DNA from: Colivivens sp964452915
GTDB lineage: Bacteria > Bacteroidota > Bacteroidia > Bacteroidales > Bacteroidaceae
DNA: 37,525 bases
Direction of reading: 5' to 3'
Assembly: GCA_964452915.1 (NCBI GenBank)
Contig: CAYVNW010000030.1
Location: forward strand, 1 to 37,525
Shown: positions 1 to 8,568 of the stretch, piece by piece
Position numbering within the stretch: the first letter of the stretch is position 1
Layout: every line of letters begins with the position of its first letter
Notes under the pieces: generated by a model
The model's database searches: none
What the model saw: the letters and a program-made list of their open reading frames with translations, nothing else
Told to the model about the DNA's origin: nothing
Program-made: the position numbers and the translations under genes

Positions 1-371
1 GGCATTTGCCAGACGATATACAAAAATGTATTTTGTCTTTTACTGAATTCTGTAGTTTAAAGCTTTTGGTTGACTACTTTGAACCTTGTTTTTAATATGG
101 GTAGACTCGGTTAAACATTACTTTTATATTTGGTTGATACGTTTGCAGCTTAGTCACATTTGAGGTTGACACTGCCACGTCGTTAGCCAAAAAACATAAC
201 AGAACAAGAGAGGGGTAAAGGCGGAGGCTCAACCTCCATTGTCAGTTCCGTTTCTACCGTAAGCAATACATTTCACGTACCGTCCAGCCAAGATTAGACG
301 ATACGTGAAACATATTCAATGACCATTCAGCTATTGCAGGACGGCCATATGGCGTGCTTAAGTGCTACTCT
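1..371. other. Non-coding left edge with hairpin and possible promoter elements
   Basis: I see no convincing gene in this stretch downstream of the dockerin-protein gene. It holds a long imperfect hairpin at 271-310: TTTCACGTA (271-279) pairs with TACGTGAAA (302-310), extended inward by CGTC/GACG with one mismatch. A smaller GGAGG/CCTCC stem lies at 223-237. Two plus-strand matches to the TAnnTTTG element occur at 125-132 and 138-145, but no reading frame follows them. Confidence 0.5.
271..310. repeat. Inverted repeat downstream of the dockerin-protein gene
   Basis: Two 14-nt arms, 13 of 14 positions paired, around a 12-nt loop (285-296). No T-run follows on either strand, so it is not a standard intrinsic terminator. 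It may be a 3'-end stabilising or processing hairpin for the minus-strand gene ending at 372, or part of an independent RNA. Confidence 0.5.
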
Positions 372-2801
372 TTAGTGTCCTCTCATGTATTCGTATATAA
401 TGAGGACGTCGCCAGAGTCTACTATCCCGTCACTATTTACATCCTCGATAGGTGAGATCTCACTGCCGGTTGCCGTACGCATGAAGTCATATACTTTGAG
501 TACATCCTGTGAGTCAACAGTTCCGTCGCCGTTAACGTCAACGTTATTTGTCGGCTGCAACTCGACAACGGCGAGATCGCTCAGTACGATTCGCGTCTTG
601 TCGGCCGTGTGGAACTGCAAAGCAAATGGTGTGTCGGTTGTGACGTCTGCCGGAGTGATGAATGTGAACTCATAAGGCAGCAAGTCCTTTTCCGTCAGCG
701 ATGTGGCACACGTCTCATTAACCAGGACAGAGCTACTGGTTGAGTCCAATACAGGAATAGAATCGTTAAGTCCATTTACTACCATTACATTGACTGAAGG
801 AGACGTCACGTCGCTGTTGGTCCATGCGACACCCGTACTGAACGAATATTCAGTGTTTGGCTTCAAGCTGGTGAACTTATAATAATAGGTGTCGCCTGCG
901 TCTTTGAAGTACAGCATGATCATACGCGACTGGTCGTATGTGTGGCCACCGTTGAATACATAGCCTTCGTATGGTTGTCTGCCTGTCGGATCTATGTAGT
1001 GAGTATTTATGCCATTAGCCGACCCCCACAAAAGTCCGTATGTATCGGTGCTTCCCCATCCGAAGAGGTTTGGTTTACTTGCAGATCCTGTCACGTTTCC
1101 GCCATTCCACTGGTAGATGATGTTAGGGAGGAAGTTTAGTGTATAAATCTGTGTGGTATCACCATCAGTGTCAGTGAGAACTATGCTTCCTGTACCAGGG
1201 AAAGATGTTGGTTGATTGATGGTGCAATTGCCTTGATAGCGTGAATTGAGAACCACACTGAGCTGACAACTATCAGCTGTATCTGTCGGACTCTTTGCAA
1301 TATAGTAATTGGTTTTGTTGAGGTCAAATCCAGGGTACAGTGTCCCTCCGATCATAAGAGAGTCGATTACGAGAGAAGAGACAGTCTTTTGGAAGTTCTT
1401 CATTTCATCCTCGCTCATGATGAACCAATGTTGGGCAGTAGCACTGTTTGTCATATTGTAGGCGACAGGTGCTGCATACGATCCGTTGACAGTCAAACCA
1501 TTGTACGATTCGAAGCAAATATTCACCGGACGTGCAGTGAAGTCGTTCCAAGATTCACCGACAGTAACATCCTCCCGGGTAGGTATCAATTGGAATTCTT
1601 GTGCGCTGCTTGTGTTGACAACGGTGTTCATTCTGATTACATCGTTGAAGTTTTGTGTGGTGTGCGTCAGATATTTGCCTGTCGCGACATTTCTGAACGT
1701 GTACTTACCATTCTGAGGATTAAACGACAGGTACCATGCGGCTGAGTCGTTTGGAGTAGTGAGCATTCTTGTAAGAGTGACATTGCCTGCTCCAAGATAT
1801 GACGTATACAATCCACATGACTCGTCCACGTTCTTGATGTAATATTTCACGCTGTCTTCAATGTCCACGCTATAGTACGGGTAGCCATTGTCATAGCTGA
1901 CAGGCGGGTCAAGACCATCTTCTTGCAAGGCGTGCGTGATAAGTACGTTTCCGATGTAAAGCAGTTTGTTGCCTGAATCTTCTTGTGCGCCATTTATGCC
2001 ATATGCCAATGGACTGCCACCCGAAGCCCACATGTGGGTTCCGTCGCCATACACCCGAACTTCGTCGTTGTTCTCGATGAACTGTACCATTTTGTTGGCT
2101 CTGTCACCTAACCAAAAGCCCCAAGTGGTGTTTGAACGCAGGTTGGAGTTGCTTGTCCATTGTGATTTCTGCCCGACACCCATCACGTGGTTCACCTCGT
2201 GGAGCAATGTTCCGGTGCGTTGGTAGCCTGTTCTTGGTCCGACATTTATATGTCTTGACCATGCGCTACCGTCGGCTGTATTTGTACCTGCGTTGTAGCT
2301 GACAGATATGACGCAAGTGTTGAGACCCGACCATGTGTTGTAGAGCTCGGTCGTTTCGTCTATTGCCGCCTGAATACGACTTGTCTGGTCTGTGGTTGCG
2401 TCGTTTGCGGTGTAAGTGAAACTGACATTGCTCTTAGGCAGTGTGGGTACCTTGACGACATCGCCGTAGCCGACATCACCGTTTGAGTTTATGGCGTATG
2501 CCCTCATGTAGTAGAATGTCGCAGGTGTGAGTCCGCTCATATAGAACAGTTTCCCATTACGCTCATAGTATTCCGTTGTTTTGGAATCAGCGATGGTTGG
2601 AGTCTTGGTAGTGCTGCTATAGCAGAATCCCTCCTCTGTAATGTTACTTCCTGTGACAGTACTGCGCCCCAATGCCGCAGTTGATCCACGTGCGATAAAC
2701 GAGTTGGTCACGACAACAGGCGCAGTACTTTGTGCCGTGATTGTTGCAGGCAGTCCCAAAGTCAGAACTATAAGCGCCGTTCTCATAATAGTTTTCTTCA
2801 T
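372..2801 (-). CDS. Secreted HExxH metallopeptidase-like protein with C-terminal type I dockerin
   Basis: An 809-aa exported protein. A Sec signal peptide (about residues 1-23, ending ITAQ) is followed by a fibronectin-III-like module (about 28-122), then a domain with HEVNH at 201-205 inside HEVNHVMGVG and a conserved-looking GDGTHMW with His256. HExxH is the zinc site of many metallopeptidases; the metzincin third ligand position (211) is Gln here, so His256 could be the third ligand (inference). Next come a ricin-like/beta-trefoil-like stretch (about 325-465), a beta-sandwich module (about 475-560), a carbohydrate-binding-like region, and a dockerin at about 755-809 with two calcium loops (DVNGDGTVDSQD and DVNSDGIVDSGD). 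Substrate is unknown. The gene lies 48 nt after the YhaM-like gene on the same strand and may be read with it; no promoter match is seen in the short gap. Confidence 0.8.
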   Translation of the reverse strand: MKKTIMRTALIVLTLGLPATITAQSTAPVVVTNSFIARGSTAALGRSTVTGSNITEEGFCYSSTTKTPTIADSKTTEYYERNGKLFYMSGLTPATFYYMRAYAINSNGDVGYGDVVKVPTLPKSNVSFTYTANDATTDQTSRIQAAIDETTELYNTWSGLNTCVISVSYNAGTNTADGSAWSRHINVGPRTGYQRTGTLLHEVNHVMGVGQKSQWTSNSNLRSNTTWGFWLGDRANKMVQFIENNDEVRVYGDGTHMWASGGSPLAYGINGAQEDSGNKLLYIGNVLITHALQEDGLDPPVSYDNGYPYYSVDIEDSVKYYIKNVDESCGLYTSYLGAGNVTLTRMLTTPNDSAAWYLSFNPQNGKYTFRNVATGKYLTHTTQNFNDVIRMNTVVNTSSAQEFQLIPTREDVTVGESWNDFTARPVNICFESYNGLTVNGSYAAPVAYNMTNSATAQHWFIMSEDEMKNFQKTVSSLVIDSLMIGGTLYPGFDLNKTNYYIAKSPTDTADSCQLSVVLNSRYQGNCTINQPTSFPGTGSIVLTDTDGDTTQIYTLNFLPNIIYQWNGGNVTGSASKPNLFGWGSTDTYGLLWGSANGINTHYIDPTGRQPYEGYVFNGGHTYDQSRMIMLYFKDAGDTYYYKFTSLKPNTEYSFSTGVAWTNSDVTSPSVNVMVVNGLNDSIPVLDSTSSSVLVNETCATSLTEKDLLPYEFTFITPADVTTDTPFALQFHTADKTRIVLSDLAVVELQPTNNVDVNGDGTVDSQDVLKVYDFMRTATGSEISPIEDVNSDGIVDSGDVLIIYEYMRGH

Positions 2802-2849
2802 GCTTGTATATGTATTATAATTATTAGTATAAGTAGATTATCTGTTTAG

Positions 2850-3719
2850 TTATACTTTGTCTTTGACGACTTTTGTCCCCAAGGCGATACTTTTCTCCAT
2901 GTTCGGAGTTTCATCGCAAGCGTAAGTATGAGCTGATATTTCGTCAACGTAGTGCACTATAAGAGCCTCTTGAGTACAAGGAACCACAGGGCTGCCAAAT
3001 TCCAGTTTGCCATGATGTGCCAAAACACAATGTATTATGCGGATCGTCTCTTCGTTGCGTACGCCGAACTTGTTGAGCTTGTTGTGCAGAACATGTGCAG
3101 AAATGTATATGTGACCAAGCAGATACATATATTCTGTAGGTTCCATATTGACATCATATTCTTTCAGTTTACCATAGTCGTGAAACAAAATTGCTATGAT
3201 GCATCGCTCTATCTTTAACGGGGGAAGAGTTGGATATAATCCCAAGAGCATATTCAAGAGCTCGTATGTATGGTTGAGCAGTCCGCCTTTGAATGCATGG
3301 TGCATGGCTTTGGCGGCAGTTTGCGTACTATAACTCGCATATAGGGTATCACGTTCTTGCTGAATGAATTCGATCAGTAATTTATCAGAGCACAACGCAA
3401 TGAGCCTGTTGAGGCAGTCGTCCCAAATAGTTTTGTCAATAGGGCGTGGGATGAGAGAGTAAAGAGGATCGTCTGCAGTAGCAGTGTGGCACGACCGAAA
3501 TCCGTTGAAGTTGTCTTTCCTTGGAAACTTTACGTTTTTCAAGGCCTCTAAGTCCGCCTTTATTATATCTCCGATGTCGGGTCTTTCATTCTCATCAAGA
3601 TCCCAAACGGAAATGGTGTATGAGCTACCTTTCTCACATGAGATTTTCAAGGTCGCATAGTTATTACCTGTTTTTGCTTTCTGGTTTGTCCTTGATAAGA
3701 CAATATATTCTTTATCCAT
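2850..3719 (-). CDS. YhaM-type 3'-5' exoribonuclease / HD-domain phosphohydrolase
   Basis: A 289-aa cytoplasmic protein. The N-terminal part (about 1-75) fits the OB-fold nucleic-acid-binding module of the YhaM/CBF1 family; the C-terminal part is an HD domain. Visible metal-site candidates are His150 (GGLLNH), His180-Asp181 (LFHDYGK), His203, His235/His236 (LAHHGK) and Asp259. The stretch HHGKLEFGSPVVP is typical of YhaM. In Bacillus subtilis YhaM is a 3'-5' exonuclease on RNA and single-stranded DNA; the same role here is inferred from the family. Length is near the usual ~310 aa. The start at 3719 lies 25 nt from a TAACTTTG promoter element, back-to-back with the promoter of the next plus-strand gene. 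Confidence 0.85.
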   Translation of the reverse strand: MDKEYIVLSRTNQKAKTGNNYATLKISCEKGSSYTISVWDLDENERPDIGDIIKADLEALKNVKFPRKDNFNGFRSCHTATADDPLYSLIPRPIDKTIWDDCLNRLIALCSDKLLIEFIQQERDTLYASYSTQTAAKAMHHAFKGGLLNHTYELLNMLLGLYPTLPPLKIERCIIAILFHDYGKLKEYDVNMEPTEYMYLLGHIYISAHVLHNKLNKFGVRNEETIRIIHCVLAHHGKLEFGSPVVPCTQEALIVHYVDEISAHTYACDETPNMEKSIALGTKVVKDKV

Positions 3720-3744
3720 GATTCATGTTTTGTTTTATTGATGG

Positions 3745-3752
3745 CAAAGTTA
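3745..3752 (-). promoter_or_regulatory. -7 promoter element for the YhaM-like gene
   Basis: TAACTTTG on the minus strand matches the Bacteroidetes TAnnTTTG -7 element, 25 nt before the start codon. No clear -33 TTTG is visible. Confidence 0.6.
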
Positions 3753-3796
3753 GCATAAAATTATAACTTTTCTGCGATATACTGAAATTAATTTTT

Positions 3797-3804
3797 TATC
3801 TTTG
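3797..3804 (+). promoter_or_regulatory. -7 promoter element for the dikinase-like gene
   Basis: TATCTTTG, a full match to TAnnTTTG, 40 nt before the ATG at 3845. It is divergent from the YhaM promoter only 44 bp away, so one regulator could affect both. Confidence 0.65.
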
Positions 3805-3844
3805 TATCTTGTAACTGCAATTAATTGAAATTGGAGCTGTCCAA

Positions 3845-6808
3845 ATGAAGAATAATCAATTGAGACTTAAGAATACATCGTTTGTTGATTTGATGGCGAG
3901 GCGCATATTCAACGTGCTCATTGTGGCAAATCCGTACGATGCGTTTATGCTTGAGGACGACGGCAGGATCGACGAGAAGATATTCGACGAGTATGCCAAG
4001 TTGGGACTACGCTATCCTCCGCGTTTCTTTCAAGCTGCGAATGAGGACGAGGCACGCGCCCTATTGCGCAAGACAAAATTCGAACTCGTTATTTGTATGC
4101 CTGGATGTGACAACAACGACGTCTTTGACATTGCGAGGAAAATAAAATCGTACAATCCGGACATCCCGATTGTGATACTTACCCCTTTCTCTCATGGTAT
4201 AACCAAGAGGATGGAGAATGAAGACTTGAGTGTATTCGAGTATGTGTTCTGCTGGCTTGGCAATACAGACCTGTTGCTGTCGATTATCAAGCTGATGGAG
4301 GACAAGATGAACCTGGATCATGATATAGAAACCGCTGGTGTTCAGATGATATTGTTGGTAGAAGACGGCATAAGGTTCTATTCAAGCATATTGCCCAACC
4401 TGTATAAGTTCGTGTTGCAACAGAGTCTGGAGTTCGCCACTGAGGCGTTGAACTCGCAACTTGAGACTCTGCGTATGCGTGGACGGCCTAAGATCGTCCT
4501 GGCCCGTACGTACGAGGAGGCATGGTCGCTGTACGAACGGTTCAAGGACAATACACTTGGAGTTATCAGTGATTGCGAGTTTCCGAAGGACGGTAAGAAG
4601 AATCCAAGAGCCGGATACGAGTTGCTGATGGCCATACGCAGAGCTGATCCGTTTGTGCCGTTGATTATGGAGTCGTCAGAGACCGACAACAGTCAGTTTG
4701 CAGAAGAATGCCATGCAAGTTTCATTGATAAGAACTCGAAGAAACTTGATGTCGATTTGCGCCGGTTGGTGCGTACCAATTTCGGCTTCGGCGATTTCAT
4801 ATTCCGTGATCCTAATACGTTGGAAGAAATAGCGCGCATCAAAAATCTGAAAGACCTTCAGGACAATATTTTTACATTACCACGTGAATCGCTACTTTAC
4901 CATATCTCACGCAATAATGTCAGCCGTTGGTTGGGTTCACGCGCCTTATTCCCTATATCCGACTTCTTGAAAAAGATAACATGGGATTCACTTCAGGATG
5001 TTGACGCTCACAGGCACATAATCTATGATGCGATTGTAAGCTACCGACGGATGAAAAACCGTGGAGTAGTTGCCACATTCCGTCGCGACCGCTTCGATCG
5101 ATTTTCAAATTTTGCACGTATAGGAGAGGGATCACTTGGAGGTAAAGGACGTGGATTGGCATTTCTCGATCATATTATCTCACGTCATGAAGACTTGAAT
5201 CAGTTTGACAATGCCGAAGTGACAATCCCAAAGACAGTCGTCTTGTGTACAGACATCTTTGATGAATTTATGGACACGAACGAGCTTTACCAGATAGCAC
5301 TTAGCGATGCACCAAATGAAGTCATTTTAGAACATTTTCTGCATGCACGTTTACCTGAGCGGCTTGCCGACGACTTAATGGCCTTTCTTGATGTGGTACG
5401 CGCTCCGATTGCCATCCGCAGTTCTTCGCTCTTGGAAGACGCCCACTATCAGCCGTTCGCCGGAGTGTACAGCACATACATGATCCCATATGTGGAAGAT
5501 AAGTATGTGCATTTGAAACTGCTTAGCGATGCAATAAAAGGAGTGTATGCATCGGTGTTTTACACTGATTCCAAAGCGTACATGACAGCTACAAGCAATG
5601 TGATCGACCAGGAGAAAATGGCAGTCATATTGCAGGAGGTTGCCGGAACACAATACAAAGACTATTTTTATCCGAACATCTCGGGTGTGGCCCGAAGCAT
5701 AAACTATTATCCTATAGGTGATGAAAAGGCAGAGGAGGGAACCGTGAACCTTGCGCTCGGACTTGGGAAATACATCGTGGATGGAGGTATGAGCCTGCGC
5801 GTATGTCCGTATCATCCTAACAAGGTGCTGCAGACAAGCGAGATGGATATTGCATTGAGGGAAACCCAAACATACATGCTTGCGCTCGACACGAAGAACA
5901 TTAACGGTGACTTTAAGGTTGACGATGGCTTCAACCTCATCAAATTGATGGTGCGTGACGTGGAGAAAGACGGGTCATTGCAATATATATGCAGTACGTA
6001 CGACCCTGTGGACCAATGCATATACGACGGCTTTTATGAAGGCAGAAACCGCAAGCTGATTACGTTCGCAGGTGTATTGCAGCAAGGTGTTTTCCCTTTG
6101 CCTGAAATTCTTCAACTGATACTTAAGTACGGACAGGAAGAGATGCGGAGACCTGTTGAAATCGAGTTTGCTGTGAATTTGCATCCCGACCGTACAGGTG
6201 AGTTCTATCTACTTCAGATCCGTCCGATGGTAGATAACAAGATGATGATCGACGAAGATCTGTCGTCCATTCCTGATTCCGACTGTCTGTTACGCAGCCA
6301 CAATGCGATTGGGTGTGGCATTACAACCGATGTGCATGACGTGCTTTATGTGAAGACCGACAACTACTCAGCATCGAACAACCCACGTATAGCTGAGGAG
6401 GTAGCTGCCATAAACCGCAAGTTTGTTGACAATGGTAAGTCGTACATATTAGTAGGTCCGGGCAGATGGGGCAGCAACGACTCGTGGCTGGGTATACCTG
6501 TGAAATGGCCGCATATAAGTGCTTCCAAACTTATCGTAGAGGCAGGATTGAAGGATTATCGCGTTGAACCGAGTCAGGGAACGCACTTTTTCCAGAACCT
6601 TACGTCATTTGGAGTGGGCTATTTTATAGTTAACGACTATATTGACGATGGAGTGTACGACATAGGCTACCTCAACTCCCTTCCTGCAATTGAAGAAACA
6701 GAACATGTCAGAGTGGTTCACGTACCTGTCCCTTTGGCTATAAAAATTGACGGAATGAAGAAAGAAGGTGTGGTAGTGTTTGACAAACCCGAAGTTCCTA
6801 ATAACTGA
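3845..6808 (+). CDS. Two-receiver-like plus PPDK/PEP-synthase ATP-binding domain protein
   Basis: A 987-aa soluble protein. Residues about 15-150 and 165-340 look like two receiver-type alpha/beta modules (for example FNVLIVANPYDAF and MILLVEDGIRFY openings). From about 420 to 800 there is a pyruvate-phosphate-dikinase N-terminal (ATP-grasp) domain: GGKGRG at about 432-437, AIRSSS at about 523-528 and LLQIRPM near 789. A conserved C-terminal block follows (GPGRWGSNDSWLG near 871). I see neither the phosphohistidine swivelling domain (TSGG..SHAA type) nor the PEP-binding TIM barrel, so although relatives are often named PEP synthase, it cannot carry out that full reaction alone. A nucleotide-dependent kinase or sensor role is possible. 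It is first of three plus-strand genes, 11 nt before ribF. Confidence 0.8.
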   Translation: MKNNQLRLKNTSFVDLMARRIFNVLIVANPYDAFMLEDDGRIDEKIFDEYAKLGLRYPPRFFQAANEDEARALLRKTKFELVICMPGCDNNDVFDIARKIKSYNPDIPIVILTPFSHGITKRMENEDLSVFEYVFCWLGNTDLLLSIIKLMEDKMNLDHDIETAGVQMILLVEDGIRFYSSILPNLYKFVLQQSLEFATEALNSQLETLRMRGRPKIVLARTYEEAWSLYERFKDNTLGVISDCEFPKDGKKNPRAGYELLMAIRRADPFVPLIMESSETDNSQFAEECHASFIDKNSKKLDVDLRRLVRTNFGFGDFIFRDPNTLEEIARIKNLKDLQDNIFTLPRESLLYHISRNNVSRWLGSRALFPISDFLKKITWDSLQDVDAHRHIIYDAIVSYRRMKNRGVVATFRRDRFDRFSNFARIGEGSLGGKGRGLAFLDHIISRHEDLNQFDNAEVTIPKTVVLCTDIFDEFMDTNELYQIALSDAPNEVILEHFLHARLPERLADDLMAFLDVVRAPIAIRSSSLLEDAHYQPFAGVYSTYMIPYVEDKYVHLKLLSDAIKGVYASVFYTDSKAYMTATSNVIDQEKMAVILQEVAGTQYKDYFYPNISGVARSINYYPIGDEKAEEGTVNLALGLGKYIVDGGMSLRVCPYHPNKVLQTSEMDIALRETQTYMLALDTKNINGDFKVDDGFNLIKLMVRDVEKDGSLQYICSTYDPVDQCIYDGFYEGRNRKLITFAGVLQQGVFPLPEILQLILKYGQEEMRRPVEIEFAVNLHPDRTGEFYLLQIRPMVDNKMMIDEDLSSIPDSDCLLRSHNAIGCGITTDVHDVLYVKTDNYSASNNPRIAEEVAAINRKFVDNGKSYILVGPGRWGSNDSWLGIPVKWPHISASKLIVEAGLKDYRVEPSQGTHFFQNLTSFGVGYFIVNDYIDDGVYDIGYLNSLPAIEETEHVRVVHVPVPLAIKIDGMKKEGVVVFDKPEVPNN

Positions 6809-6819
6809 TTTGTGCTTTG

Positions 6820-7716
6820 ATGAGAGTTGCGACAATAGGTTTTTTTGATGGTGTGCATCGGGGACACCAGTTCTTGATACGCCAGGTCATAGAGGAGGCT
6901 GACCGAAGAGGCGGCATCCCAACTTGCATAACGTTCTCCCACCATCCAAGGATGGTGGTGGGGAATGGCGTTGCTGTACGGTTCCTTACTACCCCCAAAG
7001 AGAAAGAGGAATTACTACTGCACTTTGGAATAAAGGAAGTCAGAATGCTGGAGTTTACAAAAGAGTTGGCAGGCCTAAGTGCTTACGAATTTATGAAATT
7101 ACTTCGCGAGAAGATTGATGTCGAGGTGCTGGTTATAGGGTACGATCATCGTTTTGGCCATAACCGCATTGAAGATTTTAATGATTATGTCCGCTATGGC
7201 AAGGAACTCGGAATTGAAGTTGTAAAGGCGCGTGTGTTCAAGGAGGAAGGTATTACGGTCAGTTCGTCACTTATTCGTGATGAGTTGTTGCAAGGGAGGG
7301 TAGCAGATGTACCTGCGTTGCTTGGATATGAGTACTTTGTGGAAGGAACCGTTGTTGGAGGCTTTCAAATAGGCAGGAAGATAGGTTACCCAACTGCCAA
7401 CATTAAGACTGACGGCAATAAGCTAATCCCTTGTGACGGAGTCTATGCCGTGAGGGTAGTTGTGGATGAGCGAGAGTATGGCGGAATGCTTAATATTGGT
7501 TGCCGTCCAACTTTTGGTGGCGGTAAGCGTTCAATCGAGGTAAATCTCTTTGATTTTGATTTAAATATTTATAGTGAGACGGTACGTGTGTACTTTGTTG
7601 GCTTCTTGCGTCATGAGAAGAAGTTTGAGTCGCTTGATGAATTCATCAACCAGTTGTCACATGATGAAGAGAACGCAAGAGCCCAGTTATATAATGGTGA
7701 CATCACTCAACATTAA
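6820..7716 (+). CDS. ribF: Bifunctional riboflavin kinase / FMN adenylyltransferase
   Basis: A 298-aa cytoplasmic enzyme that converts riboflavin to FMN and then FAD. The N-terminal nucleotidyltransferase module opens with GFFDGVHRGHQFLI, whose HxGH-type site binds ATP; the mid-region VSSSLIRDELLQG is the family ISSTxIR motif. The C-terminal riboflavin kinase module includes GRKIGYPTANI (the PTAN motif) and GVYAVRV. I chose the ATG at 6820 over the TTG one codon upstream. It starts 11 nt after the dikinase-like gene and ends 11 nt before the next gene, so the three are probably co-transcribed. Confidence 0.95.
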   Translation: MRVATIGFFDGVHRGHQFLIRQVIEEADRRGGIPTCITFSHHPRMVVGNGVAVRFLTTPKEKEELLLHFGIKEVRMLEFTKELAGLSAYEFMKLLREKIDVEVLVIGYDHRFGHNRIEDFNDYVRYGKELGIEVVKARVFKEEGITVSSSLIRDELLQGRVADVPALLGYEYFVEGTVVGGFQIGRKIGYPTANIKTDGNKLIPCDGVYAVRVVVDEREYGGMLNIGCRPTFGGGKRSIEVNLFDFDLNIYSETVRVYFVGFLRHEKKFESLDEFINQLSHDEENARAQLYNGDITQH

Positions 7717-7727
7717 TTATCAGGCAA

Positions 7728-8282
7728 ATGCGATTCCTTCATAGATACGGCTTCGGTGTACAGTCTCCTTCTGCATATTACTTCATTAGAAATGTGCTAT
7801 ACGAACGATTGAGATATTACGCTTATGATGACTTGTGTACGAAATATCCAAATCGTAAGAAACGACAAAGACGCAGGGATGAACAGCTGTTTCGTATAGT
7901 AAACTATTTTAAGCCCAAGAAAATACTTGTCTTGGGCGGATGTGACGATTGTACAAAAGAATATATGCATGTCTCGTGTGGTGCACTTATTGAAAGTGCT
8001 ACGGGTGCTGATTCCGTACAAATTAATGCTATACGATTGGACTCATATGAATTCATTTATGTCACGCCAAATTTCTCTACGCAATGTTTCGATATGATGC
8101 TGTCTGAAGGATGGAAACTTAGGGATAAACAAGTTCTCGTCATAGATGATATAAGGAGGAATAACAAACAGTTATGGAGGGCGCTGCTTTCAAAGGTGTA
8201 TGGTACGCTGGCGTTCGACATGAGATACCGTGGAGTGATATACGTTGATTATAAGCGTCAGCCGGTCATTTATCCGCTTTAG
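7728..8282 (+). CDS. Shortened methyltransferase-like protein of Bacteroidetes
   Basis: A 184-aa protein. The opening GFGVQSPSAYYFIRNVLYE matches the start of a Bacteroidetes family usually labelled class I SAM-dependent methyltransferase (GFGxHSPFAFxFxxxVxxE). Later landmarks also survive: FRIVNYFKPKKILVLGG (first Rossmann strand) and a C-terminal VLVIDDIRRNNKQLWRAL block. From memory family members are about 230-250 aa; here the glycine-rich SAM loop is poor and the middle is short, so catalytic activity is doubtful. It follows ribF by 11 nt. Confidence 0.6.
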   Translation: MRFLHRYGFGVQSPSAYYFIRNVLYERLRYYAYDDLCTKYPNRKKRQRRRDEQLFRIVNYFKPKKILVLGGCDDCTKEYMHVSCGALIESATGADSVQINAIRLDSYEFIYVTPNFSTQCFDMMLSEGWKLRDKQVLVIDDIRRNNKQLWRALLSKVYGTLAFDMRYRGVIYVDYKRQPVIYPL

Positions 8283-8526
8283 CTGAAGCGCTTATATTGA
8301 CTATACAGACTTTGGCGTTGATAGCAATACTATGTCGATACGGTCAATGAGTGCGAAAAAGCAATGCTTATGATAAGAATGAGCGAAACTGTCTTGCGTG
8401 CAATGAGTAATAATGGAGTGGAAGTAAGTAAATTCCATGTAGAATTCTGCTGACTCTGTTGTAGGTATAAGCGTATTCCCCTATGAATTTTATGTGTATC
8501 CCTATCATCATGAAGATTAAAAGCAT

Positions 8527-8534
8527 TATCTTTG
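8527..8534 (+). promoter_or_regulatory. -7 promoter element for the Tyr/Asp-rich lipoprotein
   Basis: TATCTTTG, a full match to TAnnTTTG, 34 nt before the ATG at 8569. No clear -33 box. Confidence 0.6.
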
Positions 8535-8568
8535 CATGTGAGAAATAACAACAAAAAAATATTTGCCT

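Noticed and set aside
125..145. Two plus-strand TAnnTTTG matches as promoters of an antisense RNA
   Set aside because: No -33 box, no reading frame or terminator after them; such short matches occur by chance in AT-rich DNA.
3845..6808. Calling the dikinase-like gene a PEP synthase (ppsA)
   Set aside because: The central phosphohistidine domain and PEP-binding barrel are absent; only the ATP-binding domain matches.
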